A stretch of DNA of 64,000 bases from contig JAQCBT010000014.1 of the NCBI GenBank assembly GCA_027621405.1, positions 33,376-97,375 of the forward strand. The letters are read 5' to 3'. Position numbers and translations under genes: made by a program. Source of the DNA: Pseudomonadota bacterium (GTDB lineage Bacteria; Pseudomonadota; Gammaproteobacteria; Pseudomonadales; Pseudohongiellaceae). The notes beneath the pieces are model-generated. The model did no database searches, was not told the origin of the DNA, and was given only the letters and a program-made list of their open reading frames with translations. Shown here in pieces: positions 45,286-54,610 of this stretch; position 1 is the first letter of the stretch, and each line of letters begins with the position of its first letter.

Positions 45286-46632
45286 TTAGCGTAGTAGGGA
45301 ATTCTTGTTCACAAAATCCAGTGTCTGGTCCAGCCCCCTGGCGAACAGATCGATCATCTCATCGATCTGGGATTCGGTGATAACCAGTGGTGGGCAAAAT
45401 GCCAGGCAGTTGCCACTCACCGCGCGAATCAGCAGCCCCTGATCCTGGCAGTATTGTTTGGCAGCCGCGCCTACCTTGCCATCGGCAAAACTTTCTCTTC
45501 GATCCTTATTGGCAACCAGCTCTACCGCGGCGATCAGTCCCTTGCCACGCACTTCACCTACCAGTGGATGATCTGTGAATTCCCGCAGTCGGGACTGCAT
45601 GTAGGTACCAACCCTCGCGGCGTGATCGAAGATTTTTTCCCGCTGGTAGATCTCGATGGCTTTCAGGGCTGCAGCGGCAGCCACGGGATGCCCGGTGTAG
45701 GTATAACCATGGCCGAAGATACCAAGCTGGTTACTCGGCTCCCGCATCGCCTCATACATGAAGCCGGGAATAATGGCGGCACTGATGGGGATGTAGGCGG
45801 AAGACAGCTGTTTCGCCAGGCTCATCAGCTGCGGCTTGATGTGCATGGTGGTGGAACCGAAGTCGTTTCCGGTACGACCGAATCCGCAGATCACTTCATC
45901 GGCCCAGAACAGGATGTCGTGTCGCTCCAGAACTTTCTGCAGCGCGGGGAAATAGCTGTCCGGTGCCACCACGACACCGGCTGCGCCGCCTATCGGCTCG
46001 GCGATAAACGCGGCAATGGTATCGGCGCCTTCGCGCTCGATGAGTGCCTCCACGTCGGCGATTAGCCTGGTGACGTAATTGTCTTCTGACTCGCCATCTT
46101 TCTGTCCGTGATAGAAGTGCGGACACTCGGCCCGCAGTATGCCGAGCGCATCCACCGGCACATCGAAATGGGTGTGCATGACCGGGAGCCCGGTGAGGGC
46201 AGCGGCCGCCATAGTTACACCATGGTAGGAGCGGTCGAAGGCGATGATTTTTTTCTTTTCGGGTCTGCCGGTGACGTTGAAGTAGTAGTGAAGCATCTTC
46301 ACGTGGGAGTCATTGGCTTCGCTGCCGGAGTTGGCAAAGAATATCTTTGCCTCGGGTACTGGCACCATCTCTGCCAGCCGGTCTGCAAGGTCCATGGCGA
46401 CCTGGTGTGTTCTGCCGCCAAACATGTGACTATAGGGAAGCGTCCTGAGCTGCCTGGTGATGGCCTCGATCATTTCCTCATTGCCGTAGCCCAGCGCGGA
46501 GCACCAAAGTGCGGCGAGCCCTTCGAGATAGCGCTTACCCTTATCGTCATAGACATAGATGCCTTCACCGCGGACGATGTTGAGTTGTTCAACCTGGGTG
46601 AGGTTCGTTGTCGGATAGAGCAGAGAAGTCAT
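45286..46632 (-). CDS. Class III PLP-dependent aminotransferase
   Basis: A cytoplasmic enzyme of about 448 residues that moves amino groups, probably from an omega-amino compound to pyruvate or 2-oxoglutarate. FFANSGSEANDSHVK binds the cofactor phosphate, ILFWADEVICGFGRTG contains the PLP-binding aspartate, and LMSLAKQLSSAYIP the Schiff-base lysine. The frame extends upstream to 46815 but the first 61 residues resemble nothing and the homologous part begins at TTNLTQVEQ, so the ATG at 46632 is used although its ribosome site is weak. Its partner gene is an amidohydrolase; a joint role in the breakdown of an amide is possible. Confidence 0.88.
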   Translation of the reverse strand: MTSLLYPTTNLTQVEQLNIVRGEGIYVYDDKGKRYLEGLAALWCSALGYGNEEMIEAITRQLRTLPYSHMFGGRTHQVAMDLADRLAEMVPVPEAKIFFANSGSEANDSHVKMLHYYFNVTGRPEKKKIIAFDRSYHGVTMAAAALTGLPVMHTHFDVPVDALGILRAECPHFYHGQKDGESEDNYVTRLIADVEALIEREGADTIAAFIAEPIGGAAGVVVAPDSYFPALQKVLERHDILFWADEVICGFGRTGNDFGSTTMHIKPQLMSLAKQLSSAYIPISAAIIPGFMYEAMREPSNQLGIFGHGYTYTGHPVAAAAALKAIEIYQREKIFDHAARVGTYMQSRLREFTDHPLVGEVRGKGLIAAVELVANKDRRESFADGKVGAAAKQYCQDQGLLIRAVSGNCLAFCPPLVITESQIDEMIDLFARGLDQTLDFVNKNSLLR

Positions 46633-46803
46633 GCAACGAGAATAATGCAGGCTAACCGTGAATGCCAGAGCGACGCCGCCCGCTGTGGGATTTCCAGCCG
46701 CGATGGTAATAGAATGAACAAGAACGGTTAGACACGAGCCGATCGTCGTTTTAGCAGCAGGCGATGTGGCCACTTCGCCCGTCTTTGGAGCCAGGAGAGA
46801 GCA

Positions 46804-47853
46804 ATGGAAACACATTCGCTAACAAGAATTACAACAAACATCCTGCAGATTTCCCTGTTAACTGTGTCACTGCTCATGGTGCCGGTCGCCCGGTCCCAGC
46901 CCAATCCCTACCAGGTGGTCTATCACTGGGGAACCCTGCCGGGAGACCGTCCCATGGGAATCGTCACTGGTGTGCAACCCGATCCCGATGGTGAACATAT
47001 ATGGATTGTTGAGCGCTGCAGCGCGAACCAGTGTGCCGGATCTGACTTGCCCCCTATTCACAAGCTGGATAGTGAGGGCAATACGGTGAAGAGCATCGGT
47101 GCCGGGCTATTTGCCTGGCCTCACGGCTTCGCGATGGATGCGGAGGGCAACCTGTGGGTAACAGAAGGGGCACCGCTGGGTGATGCCAGGGGTCAACCCG
47201 GCATGGAGCGGGGCATGGGTCATCAGGTAATCAAGCTCAGCCAGGAAGGTGAGGTGCTCATGCGACTCGGTGAAGCCGGGGTGGCTGGAGACGATGCGAC
47301 CCACTTTAATGGCCCGGCTGCGGTGCTGGTGGCACCCAGCGGCGAGATCTGGATCGCGGACGGGCATCGCGGTGGCAACAACAGGGTCATGAAGTTTTCC
47401 CCTGACGGCGAATTGCTCCTGCAACTGGGTGGTGGTGTGGATGCCACCAGTAGGGAGAGTGCGCGCTTCAATGATCCTCACGACCTCAAGATGGATTCCC
47501 GGGGACGCCTGTTCGTCGCCGATCGGGGCAATAACCGCATCCAGATATTCAACCAGGAAGGCGAGTTGCTGGACATCTGGACACAATTTGGACGTCCGAG
47601 TGGTCTATGGATAGATGACAATGATGTGCTGTATGCGGCGGACGGCATGTCCGGTGAGCAATGGAACCGGGGCTGGGAGCGTGGAATACGCATTGGCGAT
47701 GCCCAGAGTGGTTATGTCACCGAATTCATCCCGGACTATGAAGTACCTAATGGTAGTGGCATCGAATTTCTCGCCGCGGATGACGACGGCAACATCTATG
47801 CGGGCCAGGTAGGGCGACAGCGCTTTGAGAAGTATGTCAGGGTCAGGCCCTGA
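46804..47853 (+). CDS. Secreted NHL-repeat protein (peptidyl-alpha-amidating-lyase-like)
   Basis: A 349-residue protein with a signal peptide (LLTVSLLMVPVARSQP). The body is a beta-propeller built of NHL-type segments such as FAWPHGFAMDAEGNLWVTE, NGPAAVLVAPSGEIWIADG and FNDPHDLKMDSRGRLFVADR, with several D-x-G and H-rich turns in the places where zinc and calcium sit in amidating lyases. AGGAGAGAGCA precedes the ATG. It leads a run of four genes on this strand (46804-50295) that ends with a PEP-mutase-type lyase. Function is a guess. Confidence 0.8.
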   Translation: METHSLTRITTNILQISLLTVSLLMVPVARSQPNPYQVVYHWGTLPGDRPMGIVTGVQPDPDGEHIWIVERCSANQCAGSDLPPIHKLDSEGNTVKSIGAGLFAWPHGFAMDAEGNLWVTEGAPLGDARGQPGMERGMGHQVIKLSQEGEVLMRLGEAGVAGDDATHFNGPAAVLVAPSGEIWIADGHRGGNNRVMKFSPDGELLLQLGGGVDATSRESARFNDPHDLKMDSRGRLFVADRGNNRIQIFNQEGELLDIWTQFGRPSGLWIDDNDVLYAADGMSGEQWNRGWERGIRIGDAQSGYVTEFIPDYEVPNGSGIEFLAADDDGNIYAGQVGRQRFEKYVRVRP

Positions 47854-47873
47854 TGGGAGAGAAGGAGTAAGAC

Positions 47874-48650
47874 TTGAGTTTCGCGGAAAATGCACTGGCG
47901 GGTAAGACGGCGCTGGTCACTGGCGGTGCTACCGGTATCGGCGCGGCTATCGTGCGCAAACTGGGCAAGTTGGGTGCACGGGTGGCGATCACCAGTCGCA
48001 AGGAAGACAATCTCAAGGCTGCTGTACAGGGTTTTGCCGAAGAAGATGGCATCGAGGTGATTTACCGCGTAGGTGACGTGCGAGATAGCGACGGAATCGC
48101 GGCTGTTATCTCTGACATTGGATCGCAGCTCGGTGGACTGGATATCCTGGTCTGCAACGCGGCCGGCAATTTCATTTGCCCCACCGAAGACCTTTCCAGC
48201 AACGGCTGGCGCACGGTGATCGACATCGATCTCAATGGTACGTTCAATTGTTGCCAGGCCGCCCTGCCGTTCCTGAAAAACGCTGCCAGCGGAGGACGCA
48301 TCATTTCCATTAGTTCCACTCACGCTGACTCAGGGTGGCCCACCGCCGCTCATGCCGGTGCAGCCAAGGCAGGCATACAGAACCTGATGAAGAGCCTGTC
48401 TGCAGAGTGGGGCAAGTACGGTATTCGCGCGAACTGGGTGTCTCCCGGGCCAATCGAAGGTACTGAGGGAGTCGATCGACTAATCATTGCCCAGGGCAAG
48501 GCCAGGGAAGTACTGAATAGAATTCCACTTGGCACATTTGGCCAGGGAGAAGATATTGCCAATGCGGTGGTATTCCTGGCAGGCGAAACCGGCGCCTATG
48601 TGTCCGGAACGGAGCTGGTGGTCGATGGAGCTGCGCGCTGGGGTTCGTAA
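47874..48650 (+). CDS. SDR oxidoreductase resembling 2,4-dienoyl-CoA reductase
   Basis: A cytoplasmic short-chain dehydrogenase of 258 residues. The cofactor motif is TGGATGIG; NAAGNFICPTEDL and DIDLNGTFN match the dienoyl-CoA reductase subgroup. The usual Tyr of SDR enzymes is replaced by His160 in AHAGAAK, with Lys165; this replacement is typical of that subgroup, so it is not a defect. TTG start at 47874 with AAGGAG, 20 bases after the NHL gene. It may act in the beta-oxidation of unsaturated acids, but an alternative substrate is possible. Confidence 0.84.
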   Translation: MSFAENALAGKTALVTGGATGIGAAIVRKLGKLGARVAITSRKEDNLKAAVQGFAEEDGIEVIYRVGDVRDSDGIAAVISDIGSQLGGLDILVCNAAGNFICPTEDLSSNGWRTVIDIDLNGTFNCCQAALPFLKNAASGGRIISISSTHADSGWPTAAHAGAAKAGIQNLMKSLSAEWGKYGIRANWVSPGPIEGTEGVDRLIIAQGKAREVLNRIPLGTFGQGEDIANAVVFLAGETGAYVSGTELVVDGAARWGS

Positions 48651-48714
48651 TTTTGTAGTAATGTGCTGAAACTAAAATAACTGAAATAGAGTAATCGAGA
48701 GCGAGGTAGTAAGA

Positions 48715-49470
48715 ATGAGAAATGAATTGAAGAAAGTATTGAGTGGTGCGCTGGGTGCCGGGCTGCTATTGAGCGCTTTTGCCAATGCGCAGTCTTCAGC
48801 CGATCTGGTTGCCGCGGCATTGAACCATCCGGACCGACCTGCCGAAGAAGCCGCGGATGATGCCCGTCGTATGCCCATCGAAGTGCTGTCATTCGCCGGT
48901 ATTGCGGCTGGCATGGACGTGCTGGAAATGGAAGCAGGCGGTGGCTGGTACACCGAGATCATCTCCCGCACCGTAGGGCCAAACGGCAGCGTCATCATGC
49001 AGAACCCCGGACCGTTTGAGAGCTTCACCGGTGATGCAGATGACAACAGGGCAGCGAAGTTGGCGAACGTGACCCTGTCTACCACGAATTTTGACGAGCT
49101 GGATGCCGCCGATGGTTCCATTGATCTGGTGACCTGGATTCTCGGTCCCCACGAACTCTGGTTCGAGCCGGGTGGAGTATCACTGGGTGATCCGGCTGGA
49201 ACCTTTGCCGAGATTGCCCGAGTATTGAAACCTGGCGGTCGTTTCCTGGCTGTGGATCACCACGCCGCTGCCAGTGCGGGACCGGAAGTTGGTGGCACTC
49301 TGCACCGTATTGGCGAATCCATCGTCAATAATTACGCAGAAGATGCCGGGCTATCCCTGATTCGAAGCTCTGCCATGCACCTGAATCCGGAAGACCCACT
49401 GGACAACGGTGTATTCGATCCATCGATACAGGGCAAGACCAGCAAGTTCGTACTTGTCTACGAGAAATAG
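48715..49470 (+). CDS. Secreted methyltransferase-like protein
   Basis: A 251-residue protein with a signal peptide (LGAGLLLSAFANAQSS), so it should sit in the periplasm, yet the fold is that of class I SAM methyltransferases: VLEMEAGGGWYTEIISR as motif I, then NVTLSTTNFDEL, WILGPHELWFEP and VLKPGGRFLAVDHH. As SAM is not known to be abundant there, activity is doubtful and the protein may only keep the fold. Members of this family are often annotated simply as methyltransferase. It is third in the gene run and lies 64 bases after the reductase. Confidence 0.72.
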   Translation: MRNELKKVLSGALGAGLLLSAFANAQSSADLVAAALNHPDRPAEEAADDARRMPIEVLSFAGIAAGMDVLEMEAGGGWYTEIISRTVGPNGSVIMQNPGPFESFTGDADDNRAAKLANVTLSTTNFDELDAADGSIDLVTWILGPHELWFEPGGVSLGDPAGTFAEIARVLKPGGRFLAVDHHAAASAGPEVGGTLHRIGESIVNNYAEDAGLSLIRSSAMHLNPEDPLDNGVFDPSIQGKTSKFVLVYEK

Positions 49471-49473
49471 CGA

Positions 49474-50295
49474 GTGCCTGATCAGCTGCAAAAGTGCGCG
49501 GTCTTCGCTGATCTACACCTCAGAGACGAAGCCTGGCTGATACCCAATCCCTGGGATATCGGTTCGGCGCGTGTTCTCCAGGGCCTGGGATTCCAGGCTC
49601 TGGCCACCACCAGCTCTGGCTTCGCCTTTACTCTCGGCCGGGCCGATGGCACGGTCACCCTGGATGAGAAACTGCAACATTGCCGCGAACTCTCCGCGGC
49701 AGTCACTATTCCCGTAAATGCCGATTTCGAGAACGGATTCTCCGATGACAGGCAAATCATGCAGGCCAATATCCAGCGTCTGCTGGAAACGGGCATCGCC
49801 GGGCTGTCTATTGAAGACTTCAGTCGTGACGAGAAGCGGCTCTATGATTTCGCCGAGGCGACTGACCGCATCGCAGCGGCTGTAGAAGCAGTCAAGGGTT
49901 CGGGCATTCCAGTACTTTTGACGGCGAGAGCGGAGAACCTTATTCGGGGCAGTGATGACCTGGAAGACACGGTGAAACGATTACAGGCCTATGAAGCAGC
50001 TGGGGCTGATGTCCTCTATGCGCCAGGTTTGATGGCGCTGCGCCAGGTTCGTGAAGTGGCAGCCGAAGTGAGTTTACCTTTGAACGTGCTGGCTCCGTTC
50101 ATTCGCAATGCGAGCGTCGCCCAGTTATCGGAGGCCGGTGCGACCCGCATCAGCACCGGTGGTGCCTTGACCTGGGCCTCACTCAATCCCCTGCTGATGG
50201 CAGGCAAGGAGATGCTGGAGAAGGGCTCCTTCGATTGGTTGGGACAGATGGCCAAGGGCACCGAGATCCAGAGTCTACTCAAGCCCCCGCAATAG
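49474..50295 (+). CDS. Isocitrate lyase/PEP mutase-family enzyme
   Basis: A 273-residue cytoplasmic TIM-barrel enzyme. Family marks are IPNPWDIGSARVLQGLG near the start, NADFENGF (metal-binding Asp and Glu), GLSIEDFS, LTARAENLIRG and FIRNASVAQLSEAG. The lyase-type catalytic cysteine loop is missing (the segment reads DEKRLYD), as in carboxyphosphonoenolpyruvate or oxaloacetate-decarboxylase-like members, so the reaction is open. GTG start at 49474 lies three bases after the previous stop codon, which makes translational coupling likely. Confidence 0.84.
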   Translation: MPDQLQKCAVFADLHLRDEAWLIPNPWDIGSARVLQGLGFQALATTSSGFAFTLGRADGTVTLDEKLQHCRELSAAVTIPVNADFENGFSDDRQIMQANIQRLLETGIAGLSIEDFSRDEKRLYDFAEATDRIAAAVEAVKGSGIPVLLTARAENLIRGSDDLEDTVKRLQAYEAAGADVLYAPGLMALRQVREVAAEVSLPLNVLAPFIRNASVAQLSEAGATRISTGGALTWASLNPLLMAGKEMLEKGSFDWLGQMAKGTEIQSLLKPPQ

Positions 50296-50348
50296 GCAGC
50301 GGAATCGATTCTCCATGACCCAGACCCGCTACCTGATTTGGTATCGCA

Positions 50349-52115
50349 CTAGTTTCGCTGGTAAGTAATCCTGCCGCCGACGATGGTGTAGTCCACCTGG
50401 GCTTCCAGTATTTCCTGTTCCGGTACGGTGAGCAGGTCACGATCAAATATGGTGAAGTCCGCCAGTTTGCCCACTTCGATCGAGCCCCGCTCGTCCTCGT
50501 GGAATGCGCCGTGGGCTGGCCAGATAGTCAGCATGCGCAATGCGTCCTCGCGGGAAACTGCCAACTCAGGATGCCAGCCGGGACCGGAACTTCCGTCCAG
50601 GCGCTTCCTGGCTACCGCCGCATAGTATTCGATGCGCGGATCGCCAGCTTCGACCGGGGCATCGGACCCGGCAATAATCATCAGGCCCCTGTCGATGAGC
50701 TGCTGCCAGGGGTATGCATAACCGAGGCGATCTGGTCCCAGTCGGTCTGGCGCAAAGTTCAGGTCGCCGATGCCATGGCTGGGTTGCATGGACGGCAGCA
50801 CCGCAAGATCCACGAAGCGCTGCTGATCGGAAGGTGGGATTATCTGAGCGTGTTCCATGCGCCAGCGCAAGTCTTCGCTGGCCCACTCGCTACGCGGTAC
50901 CTCGTTGTAAGCCTCTTCATACCAGTCCAGCAGTGAGCGCACGGCCCGGTCGCCGATAACATGGGTCCAGATCTGCACGTCCTTGCGCAGGGATTCATAA
51001 AGAATCGGCATCAACTCTTCCTTGGTAGTGCGATTCATGAAGCCATTGTGGTCAGCATCGGAATAGTTCTCGATAAGCGCGGCACCGCGGGAGCCAAGTG
51101 TGCCATCGATGAAGACCTTGATGCCGCGCACATCAAACATGAGGTCGTCGGTCACTTCCCGACCGCGTTGCAACATGGTCTGGGCTTCGTCCACCGGTAT
51201 AGCTGCATAGACCCGGTGTGCCATATTGTTTTCCTCGTGGATCTCTTTCATGAGGTCCACCAACTGGTAGGACATGCCGGCATCCTGGGTCTGGGTCCAA
51301 CCCATGGCAGCATTGGCACGCAGCCCCCGCAGCAGGTTGTCTTTCAGGTATTCTGCCGAGTCTTCCGGAATCAATTCCCGGAACGCGTTCATGGCATTGG
51401 CCAGAACGTAGCCGGTGGGCTCGCCGTCAATATCCCGCTCGAAGCGACCGCCCTCAGGGTCGGGCGTGTCACGGGTGATGCCGGCGAGTTCCAAAGCTCT
51501 CGTATTGACCAATGCGGACACGCCATCGGCCCGGGGCAGGAACAGCGGTTTATCCTGGGTAAAAGGATCGACGTCGAACCTGTTGAGAAATCGCTGCTCA
51601 TCGGTCCATTCACGTTCGATCCAGCCGCGACCCTGCACCCATTCGCCAGTGGGCACAGTCCCGGCAAACTCCTCGATCGCAGCAACGGTTTCACGAAGCG
51701 TGGGAATACCAAACAGGCTCAGGGTCTTGGTGCGCCTGCCGACGCCTTCCAGATGCTGGTGACTGTCGGTGAAGCCCGGATAAACGACGCTGTCGGCAAG
51801 ATCCAGAACGGTGGCCGATCCACATATATACGCCTGGGCCCCGTCGTTATCACCCACATAGACAATGCGATCGCCTGAGGCAACCACGGCTTCGGCCTGC
51901 CATTGATTGTCATTGGATGTATAGACTGTCGTGTTGTGTAGAACCAGGTCAGCGGGCAGGCAGGTCTCTGGGTCATTGCTGTCAGCGCTCGCTGTTACGG
52001 ATGTGGATTGCTGGTCTGAATCGGAACAGGCGATCAGCAATGAGCAAAGCAGGATTGCCGAAAAGGGCTTTTGCAATATTCCTGGGTTTGAAAACATACT
52101 TCTGTAACTCTCCAT
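50349..52115 (-). CDS. Lipoprotein amidohydrolase, YtcJ-type (second copy)
   Basis: About 588 residues. The lipobox is LLCSLLIACSD, and the mature part resembles the enzyme at 43531. Metal-site motifs: YPGFTDSHQHLEG, WTHVIGDRAVR, MEHAQIIPP and AGSDAPVEAGDP. Two ATG codons are possible (52115 and 52097); GGAG lies at 10-12 bases before the second. The frame continues upstream to 52259 without similarity. Amide cleavage is likely but the substrate is unknown. Convergent with the lyase gene on the other strand. Confidence 0.86.
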   Translation of the reverse strand: MESYRSMFSNPGILQKPFSAILLCSLLIACSDSDQQSTSVTASADSNDPETCLPADLVLHNTTVYTSNDNQWQAEAVVASGDRIVYVGDNDGAQAYICGSATVLDLADSVVYPGFTDSHQHLEGVGRRTKTLSLFGIPTLRETVAAIEEFAGTVPTGEWVQGRGWIEREWTDEQRFLNRFDVDPFTQDKPLFLPRADGVSALVNTRALELAGITRDTPDPEGGRFERDIDGEPTGYVLANAMNAFRELIPEDSAEYLKDNLLRGLRANAAMGWTQTQDAGMSYQLVDLMKEIHEENNMAHRVYAAIPVDEAQTMLQRGREVTDDLMFDVRGIKVFIDGTLGSRGAALIENYSDADHNGFMNRTTKEELMPILYESLRKDVQIWTHVIGDRAVRSLLDWYEEAYNEVPRSEWASEDLRWRMEHAQIIPPSDQQRFVDLAVLPSMQPSHGIGDLNFAPDRLGPDRLGYAYPWQQLIDRGLMIIAGSDAPVEAGDPRIEYYAAVARKRLDGSSGPGWHPELAVSREDALRMLTIWPAHGAFHEDERGSIEVGKLADFTIFDRDLLTVPEQEILEAQVDYTIVGGRITYQRN

Positions 52116-52358
52116 CAATGCCCCGCCGCGAAGTGCGTGCCGGGTTCCCGGATTTGTGAATGTGGACAGGGGACAAAATACAGCACAATATGAGAGGCTA
52201 CAAACTTGGCACCACAGGCGTAATGGAACCTGATCAGTAAACCGTAATTGATACGCCATGATTTGTTGGCAGCATCAATAACGGAAAATTCCAGATCAAC
52301 AGATAGAAAAAACTCGAGATAAAGCAATACAACCTGATAAGTAGAAGGAGAACACACT

Positions 52359-52820
52359 ATGCACAAGCTAATTTTAGGTCTGCTGGTCATCGGCCTCTAC
52401 GGCGCGAATCTCGCTAACGCCCAGGGCAATATGGCGCCCTGTGGTCCGGCAGGTCAACTGGAGGATGAGTTCTCCGCAAACGTGGCTGCTGATTCCCGAT
52501 GCTTTGAACTCCGCATGTATACAGCAGAACCGGAAGTAGACGGCGTGGGTGGCATCAACAACCTGCATCAACGTTTTCGTGAGGAAGAGGTAGCTATTTT
52601 CGAAAGACTTGGTGCTGAGGTTATTGCTGTATGGCAGCGTCTCGATGATCCCAATACACTGGTGTGGATGCTGGCTTATCGGGATCGCGCGCATCGCCAG
52701 GAAGTCTGGGCCGCCTTCGCCGCTGATCCAGCGTGGGTAGCGCTGCGAGAGAAATATCCTGTGCCGATTTCCGCCGAGGTTTACATGATGAGTGCGACGA
52801 ACTATTCCAATCTCAAATAG
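52359..52820 (+). CDS. Secreted NIPSNAP-family protein
   Basis: A 153-residue protein with a signal peptide (LVIGLYGANLANAQGN). Its body has a NIPSNAP-like ferredoxin-fold (CFELRMYTAEP start, NLHQRFREEEVAIFERLG, WMLAYRDRAHRQEVWAAFAADPAW). Such proteins bind small organic ligands or act as accessory oxygenase-like folds; no reaction can be assigned. GAAGGAG lies at good distance from the ATG. It is divergent from the amidohydrolase. Confidence 0.8.
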   Translation: MHKLILGLLVIGLYGANLANAQGNMAPCGPAGQLEDEFSANVAADSRCFELRMYTAEPEVDGVGGINNLHQRFREEEVAIFERLGAEVIAVWQRLDDPNTLVWMLAYRDRAHRQEVWAAFAADPAWVALREKYPVPISAEVYMMSATNYSNLK

Positions 52821-52902
52821 CCATTCCGAACGGCTGCAGATTCTGTGCTAATCGCTGTCGGAAGCATCGACCTGCACATCGGTCAAAAGTTAATCCATTC
52901 TC

Positions 52903-52929
52903 TATAGCCCTGCATAATGTAGGGCTATA
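52903..52929. repeat. Inverted repeat downstream of the NIPSNAP gene
   Basis: Nine-base perfect arms TATAGCCCT and AGGGCTATA with a 9-base loop, lacking a T tract, about 80 bases after the stop codon. It may be a weak terminator; no second copy was noticed. Confidence 0.4.
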
Positions 52930-53104
52930 CGACTCATTAATAAAAGTTTATTTCCCTGATTTTATTGTGGATTAAACGCCAGTTTTTCCGTGATTTTTGT
53001 AAGCAAGCGCTAAAACCAACTGTTTAATCACTATAGCTGTGGGATTCCAGTTATAAAGCTTACAAAAACAGTCGGGAATGTGATGTAGTTCCCCTGAGTC
53101 AAAA

Positions 53105-54451
53105 ATGTCGGTGATAAATTTACCGGGTCTGCACTGGTCCGGTTTTTCAGGATCAGCCAAATTGTTCAGCTTTAAAGGCAAAACAAACAAGAAGCCAGGA
53201 ATGAGCACAGGTGCCCAGTTCTCCAGTGTAAGTTTTTATGACCGCGAAGCCCAGGCAGAGAAGATTACCTGTCTCGTCTGGCTCGTCGTCATCGCCTTCA
53301 CCTATACGTTTTTCAATTTCAGTTTTCGGGACACGGTCGATGAGTCGCTGGCGTCCAACATAACCATACTCGTGCTGGTGATGATGCCTGCCTTTGCCAT
53401 CATCGCGCTCCTGATCAGCGCTGGTTATTACTCAAGTATCATCAAATACATCAACACCTTTCTGCAGGTGTCCCTGGTCTCTGCTGCGATACTTTTCGAT
53501 GGCATGGCGCAGGGTACTGCCTATGCACTGAGCTCCATGCCACCTATGGCTTACGCCCTGGTGCCCATGATCACCGCGTTTCGTTTGCAGCCTTGGTTGG
53601 GATTGTTTGCGGGAGCCGTGTCCAGTATTCAGTTTCTGCTGATATATCTCCTGGTCTTGAAGCCTACTCCGGAACTCATCACAGAGATTCCCAGCCTGAG
53701 TTTCGAAGTCACCATGATGAAGGTGGTTGTGCTGTTCGCCCTCGGTGTTGCGAGTTCCCTGGCGGCACGATCACTGAAGAACTATTTCGAGAACTTCACC
53801 GAATCCATGGAAGTGCGAAACCGGCTGCAGCGCAATTTCGGTCGCTTCGTCTCACCGGAGATCGTCAGCCAGATCGAGAACAGTGAAGATGGCATGCTCA
53901 CCTCGACCGAGCAGGAAGCAGCGATCGTTTTCGGTGACATCAGAGGGTTTACCAACTTCTCTTCCAAAGTTTCATCGCGGGAAGTGACAGAAATGTTAAA
54001 CGCCTACTTCGAGATTGTGTGTAATATTGTCGAAGAAGAGAAAGGCATGGTGAACAAGTTTCTCGGTGACGGCTACCTGGCCTTCTTTGGCCTGTACAGC
54101 AATGACGATTCACCCTGTGAATCGGCGGCCAGGGCCGTACTCAGAATCAAGAAAGAAACTGCTGCCCTGTTGGAACCACATGGCCTGAGTACGGGTGCGG
54201 CGGCAAACTTCGGCAAGATTATCACTGGCGAGATGGGTTCCAGCGGGCGCTGTGAGTTCACCGGCATCGGTGCTGAGGTGAATCTCACTTCCCGGCTCGA
54301 AGGCCTGAACAAACGACTGAAGTCCAACATTCTGGTTACCCAGGATTTTGTGGGTAAACTGCCCGCCAACCATTTCAACGTGAAGTATCGGGGAGAGCAA
54401 TCAGTTCGGGGACTGGACAAAGACGTTCCCCTGTTTGAAATCCTGCCCTGA
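53105..54451 (+). CDS. Membrane-bound class III adenylate/guanylate cyclase
   Basis: About 448 residues, with six hydrophobic segments roughly at residues 55-230 (MASE-like sensor part) and a C-terminal class III cyclase domain. The two metal-binding aspartates are in FGDIRGFTNFS (near residue 278) and KFLGDGYLAFFG (near 322), where the preceding lysine and the Asp favour ATP as substrate. TGIGAEVNLTSRLEGLNK carries the transition-state residues. The start at 53105 precedes a basic tail; an ATG at 53201 is a shorter alternative and has AGGA directly before it. cAMP made here would feed CRP-like control; no CRP gene is seen in this window. Confidence 0.86.
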   Translation: MSVINLPGLHWSGFSGSAKLFSFKGKTNKKPGMSTGAQFSSVSFYDREAQAEKITCLVWLVVIAFTYTFFNFSFRDTVDESLASNITILVLVMMPAFAIIALLISAGYYSSIIKYINTFLQVSLVSAAILFDGMAQGTAYALSSMPPMAYALVPMITAFRLQPWLGLFAGAVSSIQFLLIYLLVLKPTPELITEIPSLSFEVTMMKVVVLFALGVASSLAARSLKNYFENFTESMEVRNRLQRNFGRFVSPEIVSQIENSEDGMLTSTEQEAAIVFGDIRGFTNFSSKVSSREVTEMLNAYFEIVCNIVEEEKGMVNKFLGDGYLAFFGLYSNDDSPCESAARAVLRIKKETAALLEPHGLSTGAAANFGKIITGEMGSSGRCEFTGIGAEVNLTSRLEGLNKRLKSNILVTQDFVGKLPANHFNVKYRGEQSVRGLDKDVPLFEILP

Positions 54452-54610
54452 TTACACAGCAGAAGCTTACAGATTCCCGCGGCGTGAATTACCGAAGACT
54501 AGATCGGTCCAATCCCAGCCACTTGCAATGTTCTTATGCGAAGTGAATTCCTTCCGCGCTCAAAATAGTCAGCCGCGAGAAATCTTTATCCCTGCACACG
54601 GAAACAAATC

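Noticed and set aside
48351..48368. Loss of the SDR tyrosine as a sign of a broken enzyme
   Set aside because: A His in this position with the Lys five residues on is the normal state in 2,4-dienoyl-CoA reductases.
50961..51878. A 305-residue plus-strand frame over the second amidohydrolase
   Set aside because: Contains no motif; the minus strand carries a complete Amidohydro_3 enzyme.
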